A stretch of 64,000 nt of DNA from Sceloporus undulatus (taxonomy: Eukaryota; Chordata; Lepidosauria; Squamata; Phrynosomatidae): positions 107,049,746-107,113,745 of the forward strand of contig NC_056527.1 in the NCBI RefSeq assembly GCF_019175285.1, written 5' to 3'. Below, piece after piece: positions 39,201 to 49,924 of this stretch. Numbering within the stretch: position 1 is the first letter of the stretch; each line of letters opens with the position of its first letter. A model generated the notes under the pieces. The model saw only the letters and a program-made list of their open reading frames with translations, made no database searches and was not told where the DNA came from. The translations under genes and the position numbers were made by a program.

Positions 39201-41813
39201 CTTCTGCTGGCAACAGTGACACATATACTATGGGCTTTGTAGACTGTCTTGGAGACAATCATGAAAGAAGGAAAACCCACTGCAAAAATTAACTATGTTG
39301 AAAGTTTTCAAAAACAAAATGTGTTCCAAGTGTCAATGGTCACAACTTCCACCCTATTTTTGTCAACCTCATGGCCCTTCCTGGAAACTTGTTTAAACAA
39401 GTTAACTGATCATAACTAATTAAATTCAATTATTTGTTTTGGTAATAATTTATCATTATCACATTTTCAAAGTTAACATTCCAAGCTCTTTGGAGGTCTT
39501 TGGTCCTCAAATCTCCAGAGCTTGGCCACTATATTTGGTTGCTGGATGTTTTGAGGACACATACATTCACTCTCAAAGTACATGGGCAAAATTCAGTATT
39601 TAATTTCTTTGGACTCCAGCTACTAGACACTTGGAATCAAGAGAAAGGTATATGTGTAGATCTTCCCACCTAATAAAGAAACAGTTTTAACTGGATCTGC
39701 AACTCTTTGTAAGGTATGAGTACCAGGTGTGAGCCTAAATTTGGCTTGGCAGGGCATATATTTTCAGGCTTAATCTAAGGAACCTGTATTTTGTACAGAT
39801 TTACCAGACTATCATGGTTACTGAGCAAGGAATTCTGGTAAACTGTGATTCTCTGAAGGAGTTAGGGTCTTCAGAGTTTTCACCAACCTCCGTAAGGCTG
39901 TCGTAATGCTCTAATATATCACCAACATTAGGTCAGTCTGAGTGCTCTTGACTTATTATTTTACTTACCAGTGGAAGACCAATCATCTAGTCCCCATTAA
40001 TTCCCAGCAAACTTAACAAGCAATCTTTACAGAAGCATAACAACAGAGGCATTGTTAGGTCAGTCATAGTTGCCCTTGTGCATGGTCCAGAACCCTTGCT
40101 AGAGTTCTGGGCCACACACAAGGACAACTGTGACAATTTGGGGAGAGAAACCATGAGAACTAGAAGTCACACCACCTGTCTCCCCATACAACATCCAAAG
40201 TCCTCAAATATGCTCAGGAGAAGTGGCCAAAGACCTAGAGTATGTACAGACATAAGTTATTTTAGTGGCAATCTTCTGTATTAGTGTCATCACTGTAGTT
40301 GGTTCATGGGCATTCTCCTGTTGCTGAGATGAGGCTTGTGGGGTGCAAAGGGACTGTTCCATTTCAAACCAGAAGCTGTATTTTAATGGCAGGTCTTAGC
40401 TGGTCCATGTCAGTTGTGAACCAGTATCTTCCAGTCTACCTCTTTGCAAGGCAAGAGTGTGCCTGGTGCCGATTGTCTGGACTTTGTGTCAACCATAAAG
40501 CCACCTCCCCAACTCACTGGGACAGTTTTCAGTGTTAAAAACAAACCCTCAAAATATAAGTGTAAAGCACTCCACAAATGTTGAGCAGATAAAAGATGAA
40601 CTGTTTCCAAGGCTGGAAACAGCTGAAGTTTTGTGCGATGGGCAACGATCAGCTTTTGTTTAGGGGTACTTATGTCAGCAGAGTAGTGAAGAGGAAGTGG
40701 AACTCACCCTATAGCAAGGGTGGGAATTATGTGTCCCTACAACCATTGTTGAATTTCAACTCCCAGCATTCTTCACCATTGACTTGGCTGGAGAGGACTG
40801 CTGTGAGTTGTAGTTCAACAGTATCTTCATGAACATCTGGAAAGCCACACAATTGCCACCTCTGTCCCATAGCACCTTTATTCCTGTTGGTCTGTGTCCA
40901 GCCTCTAACTCTCACCCTGCTCCTCTCCAGCATCACTTAGGACCAGATCTTGGGAAAGTTACTTTTTTAAGTTACAAAATCTAGGGATTTCTGGAGGTTG
41001 CAGTCAAAAAAGGAACTCTGGTGAGCTCTGCTGGGCACTGGGCCTGCACTGCAGAGAAACAGCCCTTCCCACTTTCTGACATGCTTCTCTCCTCCTCCTA
41101 GTAAGCTTAAGGAGCTCCAAAGGAAGGAAAGAGAGTCCGAGACCCTCCGGAGTGAGGGTGAAACAGCTGATTATCTGGTCAAACTCCTGGATGAAGAAAG
41201 TGAGCCTGATCACTACAGAAGGCCCGAATCGCTAGACCTGGGATATTCTTGGGCCCCAGGACGACCAGGCTGGAGCCCAGATACAATGTACAGTCCAGGA
41301 ATGAGCCCGCAACAGAGTCCTGGACCAATGGAAAAACTGCCAGGGCCAAGACCAATGCTACTAGAAGCACCGCCAGCAGCCCCACTGCCAGCCCCAGCAC
41401 TAGGTCCAGCCCCACCGCCAGCCTTGGCTCCAACCCCAGGCCCAACCCCAGCCCCAGGCCCACCTGCAGCCCCAGCCCCGGCTCCAGGGCCAGGGACAGC
41501 CGCACCAGCACCGGCAGCCCCTGCACCACCAGCAGTGCCAACCCCCCCACCTCCAGCACCCGCTCCAGGAGCGCCACCACCAGGAGCAGCAGCAGCGCCA
41601 CCACCAGGTCCTCCAGCTCCACCACCCCCTGCACCAGGACCCCCAGGAGCATCTCCTCCCGATAAGCCCCCAGCAGCTCCTCCAGGACCGACACCAGCAC
41701 CCCCAGGACCGACGCCAGCACCCCCAGGACCGACACCAGCACCCCCAGGACCGACACCAGCACCCCCAGGACCGACACCAGCACCCCCAGGACAACCACC
41801 GCCAAAACCATAA
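33213..41813 (+). CDS. TMEM190: TMEM190 ortholog, trefoil-domain single-pass membrane protein (whole gene, 5 coding exons)
   Basis: Exons 33213-33293, 33392-33413, 34731-34856, 37913-37997 and 41102-41813 join in frame (1026 nt, 341 residues plus stop), each intron with GT/AG ends. Residues 1-27 give a signal peptide with core LLALILALSFL. Residues 36-70 hold a trefoil domain whose six cysteines (C36, C46, C58, C63, C64, C70) have the same spacing as I recall for human TMEM190 (9, 11, 4, 0, 5), with the shared motif CCYRN. Residues 85-103 form one membrane segment. The rest is a cytoplasmic proline-rich tail. Mammalian TMEM190 is a sperm acrosome inner-membrane protein of about 177 residues; this one is nearly twice as long because of its tail. 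The neighbour TMEM238 lies tail-to-tail, as in human 19q13.42. AATAAA follows the stop. Exons 3-5 are firm; exons 1 and 2 are inferred from splice sites and phase. Confidence 0.88.
33392..33413 (+). CDS. TMEM190: TMEM190 exon 2 (22-nt microexon)
   Basis: A pyrimidine-rich tract ending CTCCAG precedes it and a CAG|GTCAGT donor follows. It encodes SPTLQKT and ends in phase 1, exactly the phase needed to complete GCG (Ala35) with the first two bases of the trefoil exon. Without it, exon 1 joined straight to exon 3 would be out of frame. This is an inference from phase and splice consensus, with no transcript evidence. Confidence 0.55.
33575..33773 (+). mobile_element. 5S-rRNA-derived SINE (SINE3 type)
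   Basis: GAAGCTAAGGAACATCAGCC, CTGGTCAGTACTTGGGTGG and CCAGGCGCTGTAGGCT correspond in order to the second half of vertebrate 5S rRNA. The tail reads TTTGCCTAAGAAAACTCTAT, then GGGGTCACCATAAGTTGA. Lies in intron 2 of TMEM190. Confidence 0.85.
33768..33960 (-). mobile_element. 5S-rRNA-derived SINE, reverse
   Basis: The same family in reverse: tail first, then GTGGTCTCCTATCCAAGTAC and ATCGGGGCTGACTTTGCTTA (5S complement). Tail-to-tail with the 5S SINE at 33575, so the transcript could fold into a hairpin. Confidence 0.85.
33993..34207 (-). mobile_element. tRNA-derived SINE, reverse
   Basis: TGTATGCCGTCAAGTCATTT (tail), CTGAGGCTTGACCAAGGTC, then the head complement ending CACTCCTCCATGCTGG. Third SINE in a row within TMEM190 intron 2. 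Confidence 0.8.
34731..34856 (+). CDS. TMEM190: TMEM190 exon 3 (trefoil domain)
   Basis: The acceptor is a pyrimidine tract ending TTCTTAG; the donor is G|GTAAGA. It encodes the entire trefoil: CRQDIAERKKCG, then a linker with FYPNECLKKKCCYRNN and TCYHH. All six cysteines lie in this exon. It ends in phase 1. Confidence 0.93.
35765..36310. repeat. ~80-bp tandem duplication split by a MITE
   Basis: Copy 1 (35765-35844) and copy 2 (35846-35911 plus 36295-36308) share TTGGAACAATCTGGTAACAG and GGTTATCCAACA with a few differences. Copy 2 contains the MITE. Confidence 0.75.
35912..36289. mobile_element. MITE with GAGTTT...AAACTC ends inserted in a tandem duplication
   Basis: The inverted ends (GAGTTTATCACACAGG and its counterpart GAGTTTCTCACATGGGG) extend to GATCCCGT/ACGGGAT and ACTGGATTTAAA blocks. 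CATAG flanks both sides (35907-35911, 36290-36294). A tandem copy of the flank shows the empty site at 35829-35833. Located in TMEM190 intron 3. Confidence 0.8.
37913..37997 (+). CDS. TMEM190: TMEM190 exon 4 (transmembrane segment)
   Basis: The acceptor is TTTTTTCCCAACAG and the donor TG|GTAAGT. It encodes a basic juxtamembrane PRQRRN and the hydrophobic stretch GIIGGTSVIFFILSVCLFY, a single membrane span with the basic residues on the outer side in a signal-peptide topology. Enters in phase 1 and leaves in phase 2. Confidence 0.9.
38228..38442. mobile_element. Palindromic MITE in TMEM190 intron 4
   Basis: GCACTCTAGAAATAACACAG to TTATTTCCACAGTGCAGATG, with centre GCTGGCAGAGAAGGC. Confidence 0.65.
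41102..41813 (+). CDS. TMEM190: TMEM190 exon 5 (cytoplasmic proline-rich tail)
   Basis: The acceptor is TCTCCTCCTCCTAG. The first base completes a Cys codon with the two bases from exon 4. A charged stretch (CKLKELQRKERESETL, then ADYLVKLLDEE) is followed by a tyrosine/proline segment and about 150 residues dominated by proline and alanine. The last part is five tandem copies of a 21-nt unit (41682-41786) encoding PGPTPAP. Mammalian TMEM190 ends instead in an acidic tail, so the proline array is a lineage feature. Confidence 0.9.
41682..41786 (+). repeat. 21-bp coding minisatellite, 5 copies
   Basis: Five near-identical 21-nt units (CCAGGACCGAC, A or G, CCAGCACCC) encode PGPTPAP without breaking the TMEM190 frame. 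The near-identity points to recent expansion or homogenisation. Confidence 0.9.
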
Positions 41814-41855
41814 CACTCCAGTGTTGCAAACTCCATATATATGCTTTTGGTTGTC

Positions 41856-41861
41856 AATAAA
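41856..41861 (+). terminator. TMEM190 polyadenylation signal
   Basis: A canonical AATAAA lies 43 bases after the TAA stop, giving a very short 3' UTR. Confidence 0.75.
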
Positions 41862-42205
41862 TGAGTTTAGTTTTTCTCCATTTCATTTATTAATGTGGTC
41901 AGGATGTCTGGATAGTGGCTCTCAGAAGCACCGATCCTTTCCCAGAGAACACAGGAGTCCTTGTTCACAGACGCTTCTGTGTGCCATCTCGGTCATCCTT
42001 CTCTGTTTCACCGTATTGTCTTGTGTGACTCGGAGAGAAATTCAACTGATGCAGTTTTCTCCACCATGGCATCTCCCTGGTGCGGAAAGCTGGACTTGCT
42101 GAATTTCTGGCTTCAAGAAACACAGGAGCCCTGGGAGGGTGAGATCTGGAAGCAAGGGTGACGTCTTGCAGCAAAAAATAACCAGAGACCTTGCTTTTGG
42201 AATAT

Positions 42206-42226
42206 ATATATATATATATATATAAT
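42206..42226. repeat. (TA)n microsatellite
   Basis: A short TA run between TMEM190 and TMEM238. Confidence 0.9.
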
Positions 42227-42540
42227 ATTTAAAGCAGTTTTTACAAAAGGCAGTGAGGAAGAAAGGCAACCTGCTTCAAGTCAGACTGATGGAGAAATGA
42301 GTCTAACATCCTCTTGTGTTAATGTGGTGAATCTCAGCTTAGGTCCAGTTCCCGTAGATGAACACCATTTAGTCTTACAAGTCCATTCATCCATCCTATG
42401 GGTAGAGCATAGGTTCCACCAGTTAATCACAAGCTTACTGTGAACACAGTTCCAAAAGAACAGACTAAAAGAGCATTACAAAGTTATTTTGGGGGGGATC
42501 ACAAATGGCAGATTCCATCATACCATTGTGAACATATTAT

Positions 42541-42640
42541 CTAATTTCAGTAGCTAAGCAGGGATGAGCCTGGTTAGTACTTGGATGAGAGATCAGATTG
42601 CCGAGGAATACCAAGACCTTCCATATAGAGCAAGATAAGG
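42541..42640 (+). mobile_element. 5S-rRNA-derived SINE, head only
   Basis: GTAGCTAAGCAGGGATGAGC, CTGGTTAGTACTTGGATGAG and GGAATACCAAG keep a close match to 5S rRNA positions including the internal promoter. The usual tail is not seen. Confidence 0.7.
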
Positions 42641-43929
42641 AGACAAGCTGCCAGCCAGAATTGGTAGTACAGTACTGGGCTAGATGGGGAGCAAGGCAGT
42701 TTCTTGTCTTCCTAATTCTTTTGTTGGCATGGTAACTGCTGTTTGAAGGGTTGTGGGAGTTGTGGTCCAAAACAGAAGTTGTTTCCAAACTCTGCAAACA
42801 AGAAGGTTGGGGAGTGGGGTTGGAGCAAGACAGGAATTGGCATACAGAGCTGAACTCTACAGGTCTCACTATAAGGATCCTTTTCACATTACAAAATTAT
42901 AGTTCTATGATTCTATTTTTAATTGTCATGGCTCCATCCTATGGAATGCTGGGATTTGTATTTAGGGCAAGATATTTAGAATTCTCAGCCAGAGTGCTTC
43001 TCGGAAGCAGCCATGGCATTTAAATTGAAATCAAAGTGCTATAATTGTGCAGCATGAAAAGGGCCAAGATCTAAATTTTGTTTGAAGATCAACATCTTTT
43101 TCTTAACTCTTGTGTGAAGTGTTAGTGTTGTCAAATTTCCAGTTCTGATTATTTTCTCTCTCTCTGCATAGGCTTCTGACTATCATGGGATTCAGAATTC
43201 CATAGGATGTGATCCTAAGCAACAAAGTATGTGTGCCTGCACAAGAGAAGCACACAAGTGTGTTGTATGGACAATATAGAAACTCTGTGTGTGCATGTAA
43301 ATAAATTAGAATTATATACCACTAAAATATCCTTCAAAAAGCCCTGGAAGGGAAGGTTTTTGGAGCCATGCACTTCTTGAAAGGACAGGGAAACAAACAT
43401 GTAACAGAATTTAGAAAACGTGTATGGTTTTACTAAGTCCACTATAAATTGCCCTCTTTCGGACATCTGAACAATGCGTACCCCATGAAGCCGAATGAAG
43501 CCCAATTAATATATAATACAAGCACACTTCAGTTAATAAAGCCTCTGACAAATAAGCTTTTTACATCTGCCCAGAGCCTCCCTTCCTCCTCTTTTGTCTA
43601 ATGAAAGTGTTTCTAGCAGCATTGACACTGGGAAGGTGGTGAAGGATGACTGCAGAAACGCAGACTTTTGTCATCAGGTTGTAATGGCGTGTCTACAGTA
43701 AACAATGCAATAAATACAAGAAAAAAATACAAGTTAAAATAATGTAAAAATATTTTTTTAATTGCATCTTGTACTGCACAGTCCATCCTAACCCCAACAA
43801 ATTCCTCAGTGAAAGAAACCTCCTTCCCCCAAAAGGGAGTCAACTATCAACACCAAGAATATTAATTCTGCTTCATGGCAATATTGTTTTCTGCAAAATG
43901 GCATGGGACATGTTTTGCTCCAATATATT

Positions 43930-44060
43930 ACTGTGGCTTAGGTCTAATCTATACTGTAGAATTAATGCAGTGACACAGCTTTAACTACCATGGCTTAATG
44001 CTATCAAATTCTGGGATTTGTAGTTTTGTGAAATATTTCATCTTCTCTGTCAACGCTTTG
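43930..44060. mobile_element. Half of a palindromic MITE
   Basis: GGTCTAATCTATACTGTAGA, then CTTTAACTACCATGGC and GGGATTTGTAGTTTTGTG. Confidence 0.55.
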
Positions 44061-46147
44061 GTGTGTTGAGCTGGGAAAGAATGGGATTCTGCTCAAGAAT
44101 CCCTTACAGAGCATGCATGAACAGCAAAACAGAGAGAAAGAGGGGAAGAATAGATAACCCTGCCTCACCAGCTATTCCTGGCATGTTAAAAACAATAACA
44201 ACATAAGTTTGGCCACCAAAATAGGAATCCTAAGAAAGGTGGAAACTGGTGAAAGAAGATGATCATCTCTGGATATATTTTGAAAGAAGCTTCCAAGTGG
44301 TCTCTGGAAGATCCAGAGTGTTTTGGTTTACTTATGCAAAGTTCACCTGACTTAGTGGTTTCATTTCAATTATGGATACTGTTAGTTTTAAATAAAAAGT
44401 GTATTGGATCATGTTGAATTGCTTTAGGCACAGGGGCAGGAATTTTCTTTTCTTTCTGTGTTATTTCTGACGCCGGTACCAAATTTTCTGTGTAATAATG
44501 TCCAGGAAGACATCTACTTTAACTGAGATATACCTATAGTTGTTCCTCCCCGAGGAAAAAATAATCCTTTGCTGAACTGTCACACACACCAGGTTGTGTT
44601 CAACAAGGTGGACGATATGGTGCAGGTATGCCCAGAAGACAATGATAATTGCAAGAAAGATGGGATGGGAGCATCTCTTGTGTCAACTACACACAACACC
44701 AAACAATCTTTGCAGTCTCTAGTTTCAGGCAGTGAGTGGTGTGGTCTTCAAAGTTTAATGAAGGTGATGAAAGAGAAACAAAAGTGAGAAAGGAAGTAAC
44801 AATGTGGAAGAGAAAGCTAAATTGCAGTCTTTGAAACTATGGGGATTGACCATTGAGAGAAACAGGATGCAGGATTAGACAAGCTTTTGGCTTGATCTGG
44901 CAGCACTTTTTAAAGGTTTATGTTCTTAAAACCAGAGCTCAGAAAAGTTGAATGGAAGGGGACCAGATGATCCAGTAAAAACAAGCAAACCTGGAGACTC
45001 TAATAATGGCAGGAGCTTCCACCAGGAGAGATGCCAGCTCTTTTTTCTTCTCAGCTTGTAGCACAGGGAAACCTGGCTAGGCCAAGAGATAGACTCTTTT
45101 CAAACCACATATGGCCAGTTTTCTTTCATGACTGAGCATAAATAATTTCTAGATAAAGGACACCTCGAGCTAGCAATTAAACAGCACTGTGAAGCCAATT
45201 CAGCCTTTTTATTCTTTTAATGGATTTCCATGGTAAAAAGGAAAAAAATAATAATGAAGGGTGGTGGAAAAACAATGAAGGGTTGTTTTTCTAAGCAATG
45301 GAAAAACAAGGGAAGGTTATAAACACTGAAAGCCCCATAAAATGCAATAAATGAGGCAAGGCAATAATGTGCTAAAAAGCATTGTTGTCTGGATCTTTTC
45401 TGAGCTATTTCAGAATTTGGCTCCCATTTCTTAAAAGTAAGACTGTACTCAACTAGTACGAAGATACACGTGCAATCTGTAAATTTTGCAGCTTCTTCTG
45501 TGACGGTGAGAATTGGTAAGCATTGTGGCTAAGAGACTGAACTATTAATTGGGAAGTCCCTAGTTTCACTCTTACTTCTGCCATGAATTGGCTCTCAGTT
45601 TCAGCCCAGCCCTCCCTCTTCCTCCTACTCGCCATGTGCAATGCAAATACCTGCCTTGTACAATGGTTGTAAAGGTTAGGATGGGAATGCTATGTATACA
45701 CTTTTGTCAGGCATCTTGAGCCAAACAATCAGGGTTTCTGGTTGCAGAGGCCAACATTATGCAAAAAAGAGGTTCTTAATGTCAAATATGCAGTGAGGTA
45801 GAGATAGCAGGTGCATCAACAAAGGGGGAAGCATAGTCAGCAAGCGTGACCAGGGTTGGAAGGAAGAGGGACCACAACTACTAACATGTTTCCCCGCTAC
45901 TACTTAGGCCTCTTCCCTCCCACTGCACTTTTAATATCTGTGAAAAATGTCTTTCATGCATAGTTGTTCTCTACAACCAGAAACACTGATTGGGTGGTCC
46001 AGGGTTGTTGGATACACTAGAAATTCTAGATGCCACAAAAGGGAAGTAGAGGCAGGCAAGGGTAAGGGGCACATCAAATATTCAGTGATTAAGTGAAGAG
46101 GGAGGACATATATATATTCCAAATGTATCTATCGAATTTGGTTAAAA

Positions 46148-46245
46148 TGGCAAAACCATCTCTGAGCATTCCTTACCTAAAAACACCCTATGAAAATCAT
46201 GGGGTCGCGATAGGTTGACAGGTGGGAAGTCACATGCACACGTAT
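46148..46245 (+). mobile_element. 5S-type SINE tail
   Basis: CCTTACCTAAAAACACCC, then ATCATGGGGTCGCGATAGG with a (CA)-rich end. Confidence 0.6.
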
Positions 46246-46544
46246 GTTTTGCAATGCACATTTAATATCTGACACCATGCTAGCTGGTAAATCCTGGGAA
46301 CTACATTCCAAAAATGTAGCTTTTACAACCTCTGTATCTAGCTCATTGTACTCGAGGAAACTATCCCTAGCTTGGTGCTTTTTCAGATGTGTTGGTCCTA
46401 CAGCTCTCAAATGGCTGGCTGGGGACAGTGCGAGTTGTAGTCTCAATTTATCAGAAAAAGCACCAGGTTGAGGATGTTTGTTCTAGACTGGTTAACTAGC
46501 ATCTGTCTATATGGTTTCAGACAGGGATCTTTTTCAGGATGTTG

Positions 46545-46748
46545 TAGAATGCAGTTTGATACCACTTTAACGGCCATGGCTCCATCTTATGGAATTCTGG
46601 GATTGTAGTTTTGTGAGGTACCAGCACACTTTGGCACAGAAGTCTGCATACCTGCTGAAACTGCAGATCTCAGGATTCCATAGGATGGAGCTACAGCACT
46701 TAAAATGGTTTCAAAGTACATTATTTTTACATTGTAGATGCACACTTA
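46545..46748. mobile_element. Palindromic MITE
   Basis: ATGCAGTTTGATACCACTTT, centre near 46640, then ACATTATTTTTACATTGTAG. Confidence 0.65.
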
Positions 46749-47508
46749 GTCCTATCAGAGCTGCTGGGAACTGAACATGAAATATCTTGAATGCAAAGCA
46801 CGTGTTTGGCCTCTGAATTATAGCCTTTCTTTGAGATGCTGTGGAAAAGTGGGCCCCTCTGCCTTTAAGAGTTGCATGGGATAAGGAATTCTGGTGGCTT
46901 AGGCATATTGCAGCAACAGCGTGCAACAGAAGGGAGGGATCTTGTCCTATGACTCCATTCTTGTACCAGAATCACTTCAGGTTTCATAACTCCCAATGAA
47001 AAATGCAGAACAGAGCTCCAATAAGCATGCACCAAAGCAGATCTGGGGACAAAAGCACAAAGAAATCATCTAGGGTGGATAAAAATGATGCTAAAAAGGC
47101 AACAAATCCAAGTTAAAATATACACTCCACTTGGGCAGGTGTAACATTGGGTGACTAGATATGAGAACATAGTGTGGCAACACAGTGATGCATTTTAACA
47201 GCAAGCTGATGTACAAAAATCAGGATGGGATTTCTGCAGTATGGAGAAAAACAGTGACCTCCTGCAAATGTATCTGGTTGAAAAATGGACAATTCTGGTG
47301 GCTAGAGACAGACACAGTCCCAAGGAAACTAGCACAGGAAAGGTCAGAGCTCAGAACAGTTAGTTTTGTATTGCGACTCCCAGAACCAAATCCTAGCTAC
47401 CAGCTTCTGGGCATACTGGTTGGGGGATTCTGGGAATTGTCATGCAAAAAGATAGTATCTCCAAGGTTAAAGTAGGGGAGAAGGCAGTCTATATTGCCTA
47501 CATTACCT

Positions 47509-47865
47509 CTATGCTGCTTCCCGGCTGCTTGATACTGTCCTCATGGCCAGTCCGCCACCTTGGCGTCGGGACCAGGTCCGTGAGATCTTCCTGGCGAGTC
47601 GGGCCAGAGTGCCTCCCTTGGCACCGTAATCCCTTGCCAGTTCTTCAGGGGCTATCTCGATATTGCCTGTATACCACATAATCCAACCCAGCAGGCTCAG
47701 AAACACCAGCACAGCTCCTGAGTAAATCAAAAGATCCCCAAAGTCTCGGCCCCGGAGACGAAGCCTGGCAAAGATACCTGTCAGTAGTGCCCCAGTGCCT
47801 GCAGCATCCATGAGCACTGCAAATGCCAGGGCCAGCCTGCAACGTCCCAGTCCTGAAGAACCCAT
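47509..47865 (-). CDS. TMEM238: TMEM238, small two-pass membrane protein
   Basis: The 118-residue single-exon frame begins MGSSGLGRCRLALAFAVLMD. Two membrane spans are visible at about residues 10-32 and 43-66. The core RGRDFGDLLIYSGA, then LVFLSLLGWIMWYTGNIEI, matches the family signature of TMEM238 as I recall it from human, followed by the basic LARLARKISRTWSRR. The human protein is longer (about 176 residues) because of extended N- and C-terminal low-complexity ends. Molecular function is unknown. It lies tail-to-tail with TMEM190, about 5.7 kb away, as in human 19q13.42. The coding region is CpG-rich compared with its surroundings. No clear polyadenylation signal was seen close downstream on the - strand. 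The start is the first in-frame Met before the conserved GLGRCR. Confidence 0.93.
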   Translation of the reverse strand: MGSSGLGRCRLALAFAVLMDAAGTGALLTGIFARLRLRGRDFGDLLIYSGAVLVFLSLLGWIMWYTGNIEIAPEELARDYGAKGGTLARLARKISRTWSRRQGGGLAMRTVSSSREAA

Positions 47866-48235
47866 GGCATGGATGGGATGTCCTGGAGTCCCTTGACTTT
47901 GAACCTTGTTTGAGAATGGGACTTCACAAAAGGACTTGTTGGAGAGGCCTGAAAGCCCAGGTCACAGGTCAAAGGCAAAGTAGGCAGCAATTGCAGTGGG
48001 CACAAGGAGGAGGAAGGGGGCAAGTTAAAATTGGGGATGAAATACAGCCCACTTCTCCTGGGAGGAAGGAGAAAGAAGGGAAAGCAAGAAAGGTGAAATC
48101 CAGGAAAGAAAGAAAGGAGTGGCCAAGGTAAAAAGAGATCCAGGAAAGCTGTCCAACCAGTTTTAGTAGGGGAGGGACCAAAACTCAGGTATCAGAGGAA
48201 TTAACTCTGTCCTATCCTCAGGAGACATGAATTCG

Positions 48236-48475
48236 GGATTCTGTGGCGTAATGGTTTGAGTGTTGGACTACAACTCTGGAGACCAAGGCTCGAATCCCAG
48301 CTCAGCTATGAAACCCACTGTGACCTTAGGGCATGGCACACTCTCTCATCCTCAGAGGATGGCAATGGCAAACCCCCTCTGAAGAAACTTGCCAAGAAAA
48401 CCCCATAATAGGTTGCCATAAACCGTAGGCTCACCCTAAGTCAGAAATGACTTCAAGGCACAGAACAACAACAAC
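48236..48475 (+). mobile_element. tRNA-derived SINE
   Basis: Head CTGTGGCGTAATGGTTTGAG, B-box GCTCGAATCCC, body and full tail with (CAA)n end. First of two SINEs in tandem. Confidence 0.85.
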
Positions 48476-48497
48476 ACTCAGGAGGCAAGAATTCAGG

Positions 48498-48734
48498 CTT
48501 GTGCGTTGTTCTGGTTTGAGTGTTGGACTACAGTTTAGGAGACCAGGGTTTGATTCCCAGCTTGGCCATAAAACCCACTGACCTTGAGCAAGGCACACCC
48601 TCTCAGCCTCAGGGGAAGGCAATGGCAAATGTGAATAAGTCCTGCCAAGAAAACCTCATGATAGGGTCGCCTTCAGGTTGCCATAAATCAGAAACAACTT
48701 GAAGGCACACAACAACAATAACAACAACAACAAA
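48498..48734 (+). mobile_element. tRNA-derived SINE, second in tandem
   Basis: Head GTTCTGGTTTGAGTGTTGG, B-box GGTTTGATTCC, tail GGTCGCCTTCAGGTTGCC, (CAA)n end. Bracketed with its neighbour by three copies of a CTCAGGAG-type sequence. Confidence 0.85.
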
Positions 48735-48751
48735 CACTCAGGAGTCAAGAA

Positions 48752-48988
48752 ATCTGGTCCAAAACACGTTGCAGAAATAATCCGGTTTGAGACCGCTTTA
48801 ACTGCCCTGTCTCATTGCTAGGGAATCCTGGGAATTGTAGTTTATTGTGATACGATACCAGACCTTTGACTGAGAAGGCTAAATGTCTCACAAAACTCTA
48901 GTTCCCAGAAGTCCCTAGCATCAAGCCAGGACAGTTAAAGTGGGCTCAAATTGGATTATTTCTGCAGTGTGTTTTGGGCCACAGGCTC
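48752..48988. mobile_element. Palindromic MITE, GGTCCAAAACAC family
   Basis: GGTCCAAAACACGTTGCAGA to TCTGCAGTGTGTTTTGGGCC. Internal segments resemble the GCTGCATCC family but the ends differ. Confidence 0.75.
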
Positions 48989-49184
48989 CCAAGCTGCCTT
49001 CACCCAGAATATTGAATTCATTCCATAGAATCTAGATGATGTCTAGCTCCTACATCCTACTACTTCCTCCCTGGGCAATCCTCATCCCTACCTCATGCTT
49101 GGTTCCCCGTCCCTTTGTTTCTAAAGAATCCAGCTTTGTATCCCTCCTTTCCCAGCTTATCCTGTGTGTGTGTGCGCGCGCGCA

Positions 49185-49365
49185 CATGACTTCAAGTCGC
49201 CTGTCATGACACCCCCATGAATTTCATAAGGTTTTCTTAGCCAAGGTGTTTTTGCCAGTTCCTTCCTCTGAAATATAGCATACAGCACCTGGTATTTGTT
49301 AGTGATCTCTCATCCAAATATTAATCAGGCCTGACCCTACTTAACTTTCAAACGCAGATGGGGAT
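49185..49365 (-). mobile_element. 5S-rRNA-derived SINE, reverse
   Basis: TGACTTCAAGTCGCCTGTCA (tail) to ATCTCTCATCCAAATATTAA and TCAGGCCTGACCCTACTTAA (5S complement). Confidence 0.75.
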
Positions 49366-49924
49366 CTGTTGCTTTTAATGTATTTTGGCCACTTGTAGTA
49401 GCCCTATAACTCCAGGAGCCTGGTTTTTCTAATCTTAGCTCCTCTCCCTTCATACAACATACAGGGCTGGTCATAAAAAAGCAGCTCACCCTTTAAGCAT
49501 TTTTCTCCCTACACAAGGACAAACAGACACACCTCTCTCCAGTGTGCGTCTGCCCAATCCCACAGGTATAGTGAATGTCTTCCTGCGCACCTTTGTGCGA
49601 ACAGCCAACCAGAGACAAAGTACAAGTTGGAAGGGGTGTGGTGGTGGTGAGTGGTCAAGCCAACCAGGGGCATTCTCAGCAGTTGGCACCCAGGAATTTA
49701 TTGTGAGGTGTTGGTTTTCAAAGCCTGCTTCCGTAAATGCAGGAAGAACATTATAAACATGCCTTTAGCTAGGGTCTAAACTCCACGAAACGTAATTGTA
49801 CTTACGTCTGAGTAAATACAATTAGGAGGGGCAAGAGACATAAAAAGTTTTTGTAAAAAGAAATTTCTTTGTCAAAGGTTTTGTGAACTGAGATGTGTAT
49901 GCCTAATATAACATCAAAACCCCA

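Larger units (their letters stand above)
41862..47508. other. Interval between TMEM190 and TMEM238
   Basis: Contains the listed MITE and SINE pieces; 44060-46140 and 46750-47500 hold nothing I recognise. Confidence 0.5.

Noticed and set aside
41179-41857. Two long - strand open frames (over 200 codons) opposite the last TMEM190 exon
   Set aside because: They are Gly- or Leu/Val-repeat shadows of the proline/alanine codon array on the + strand, with no family resemblance.
42541-42620. Possible 5S rRNA gene
   Set aside because: Only the second half resembles 5S rRNA and it belongs to a known kind of 5S-derived SINE in this window.
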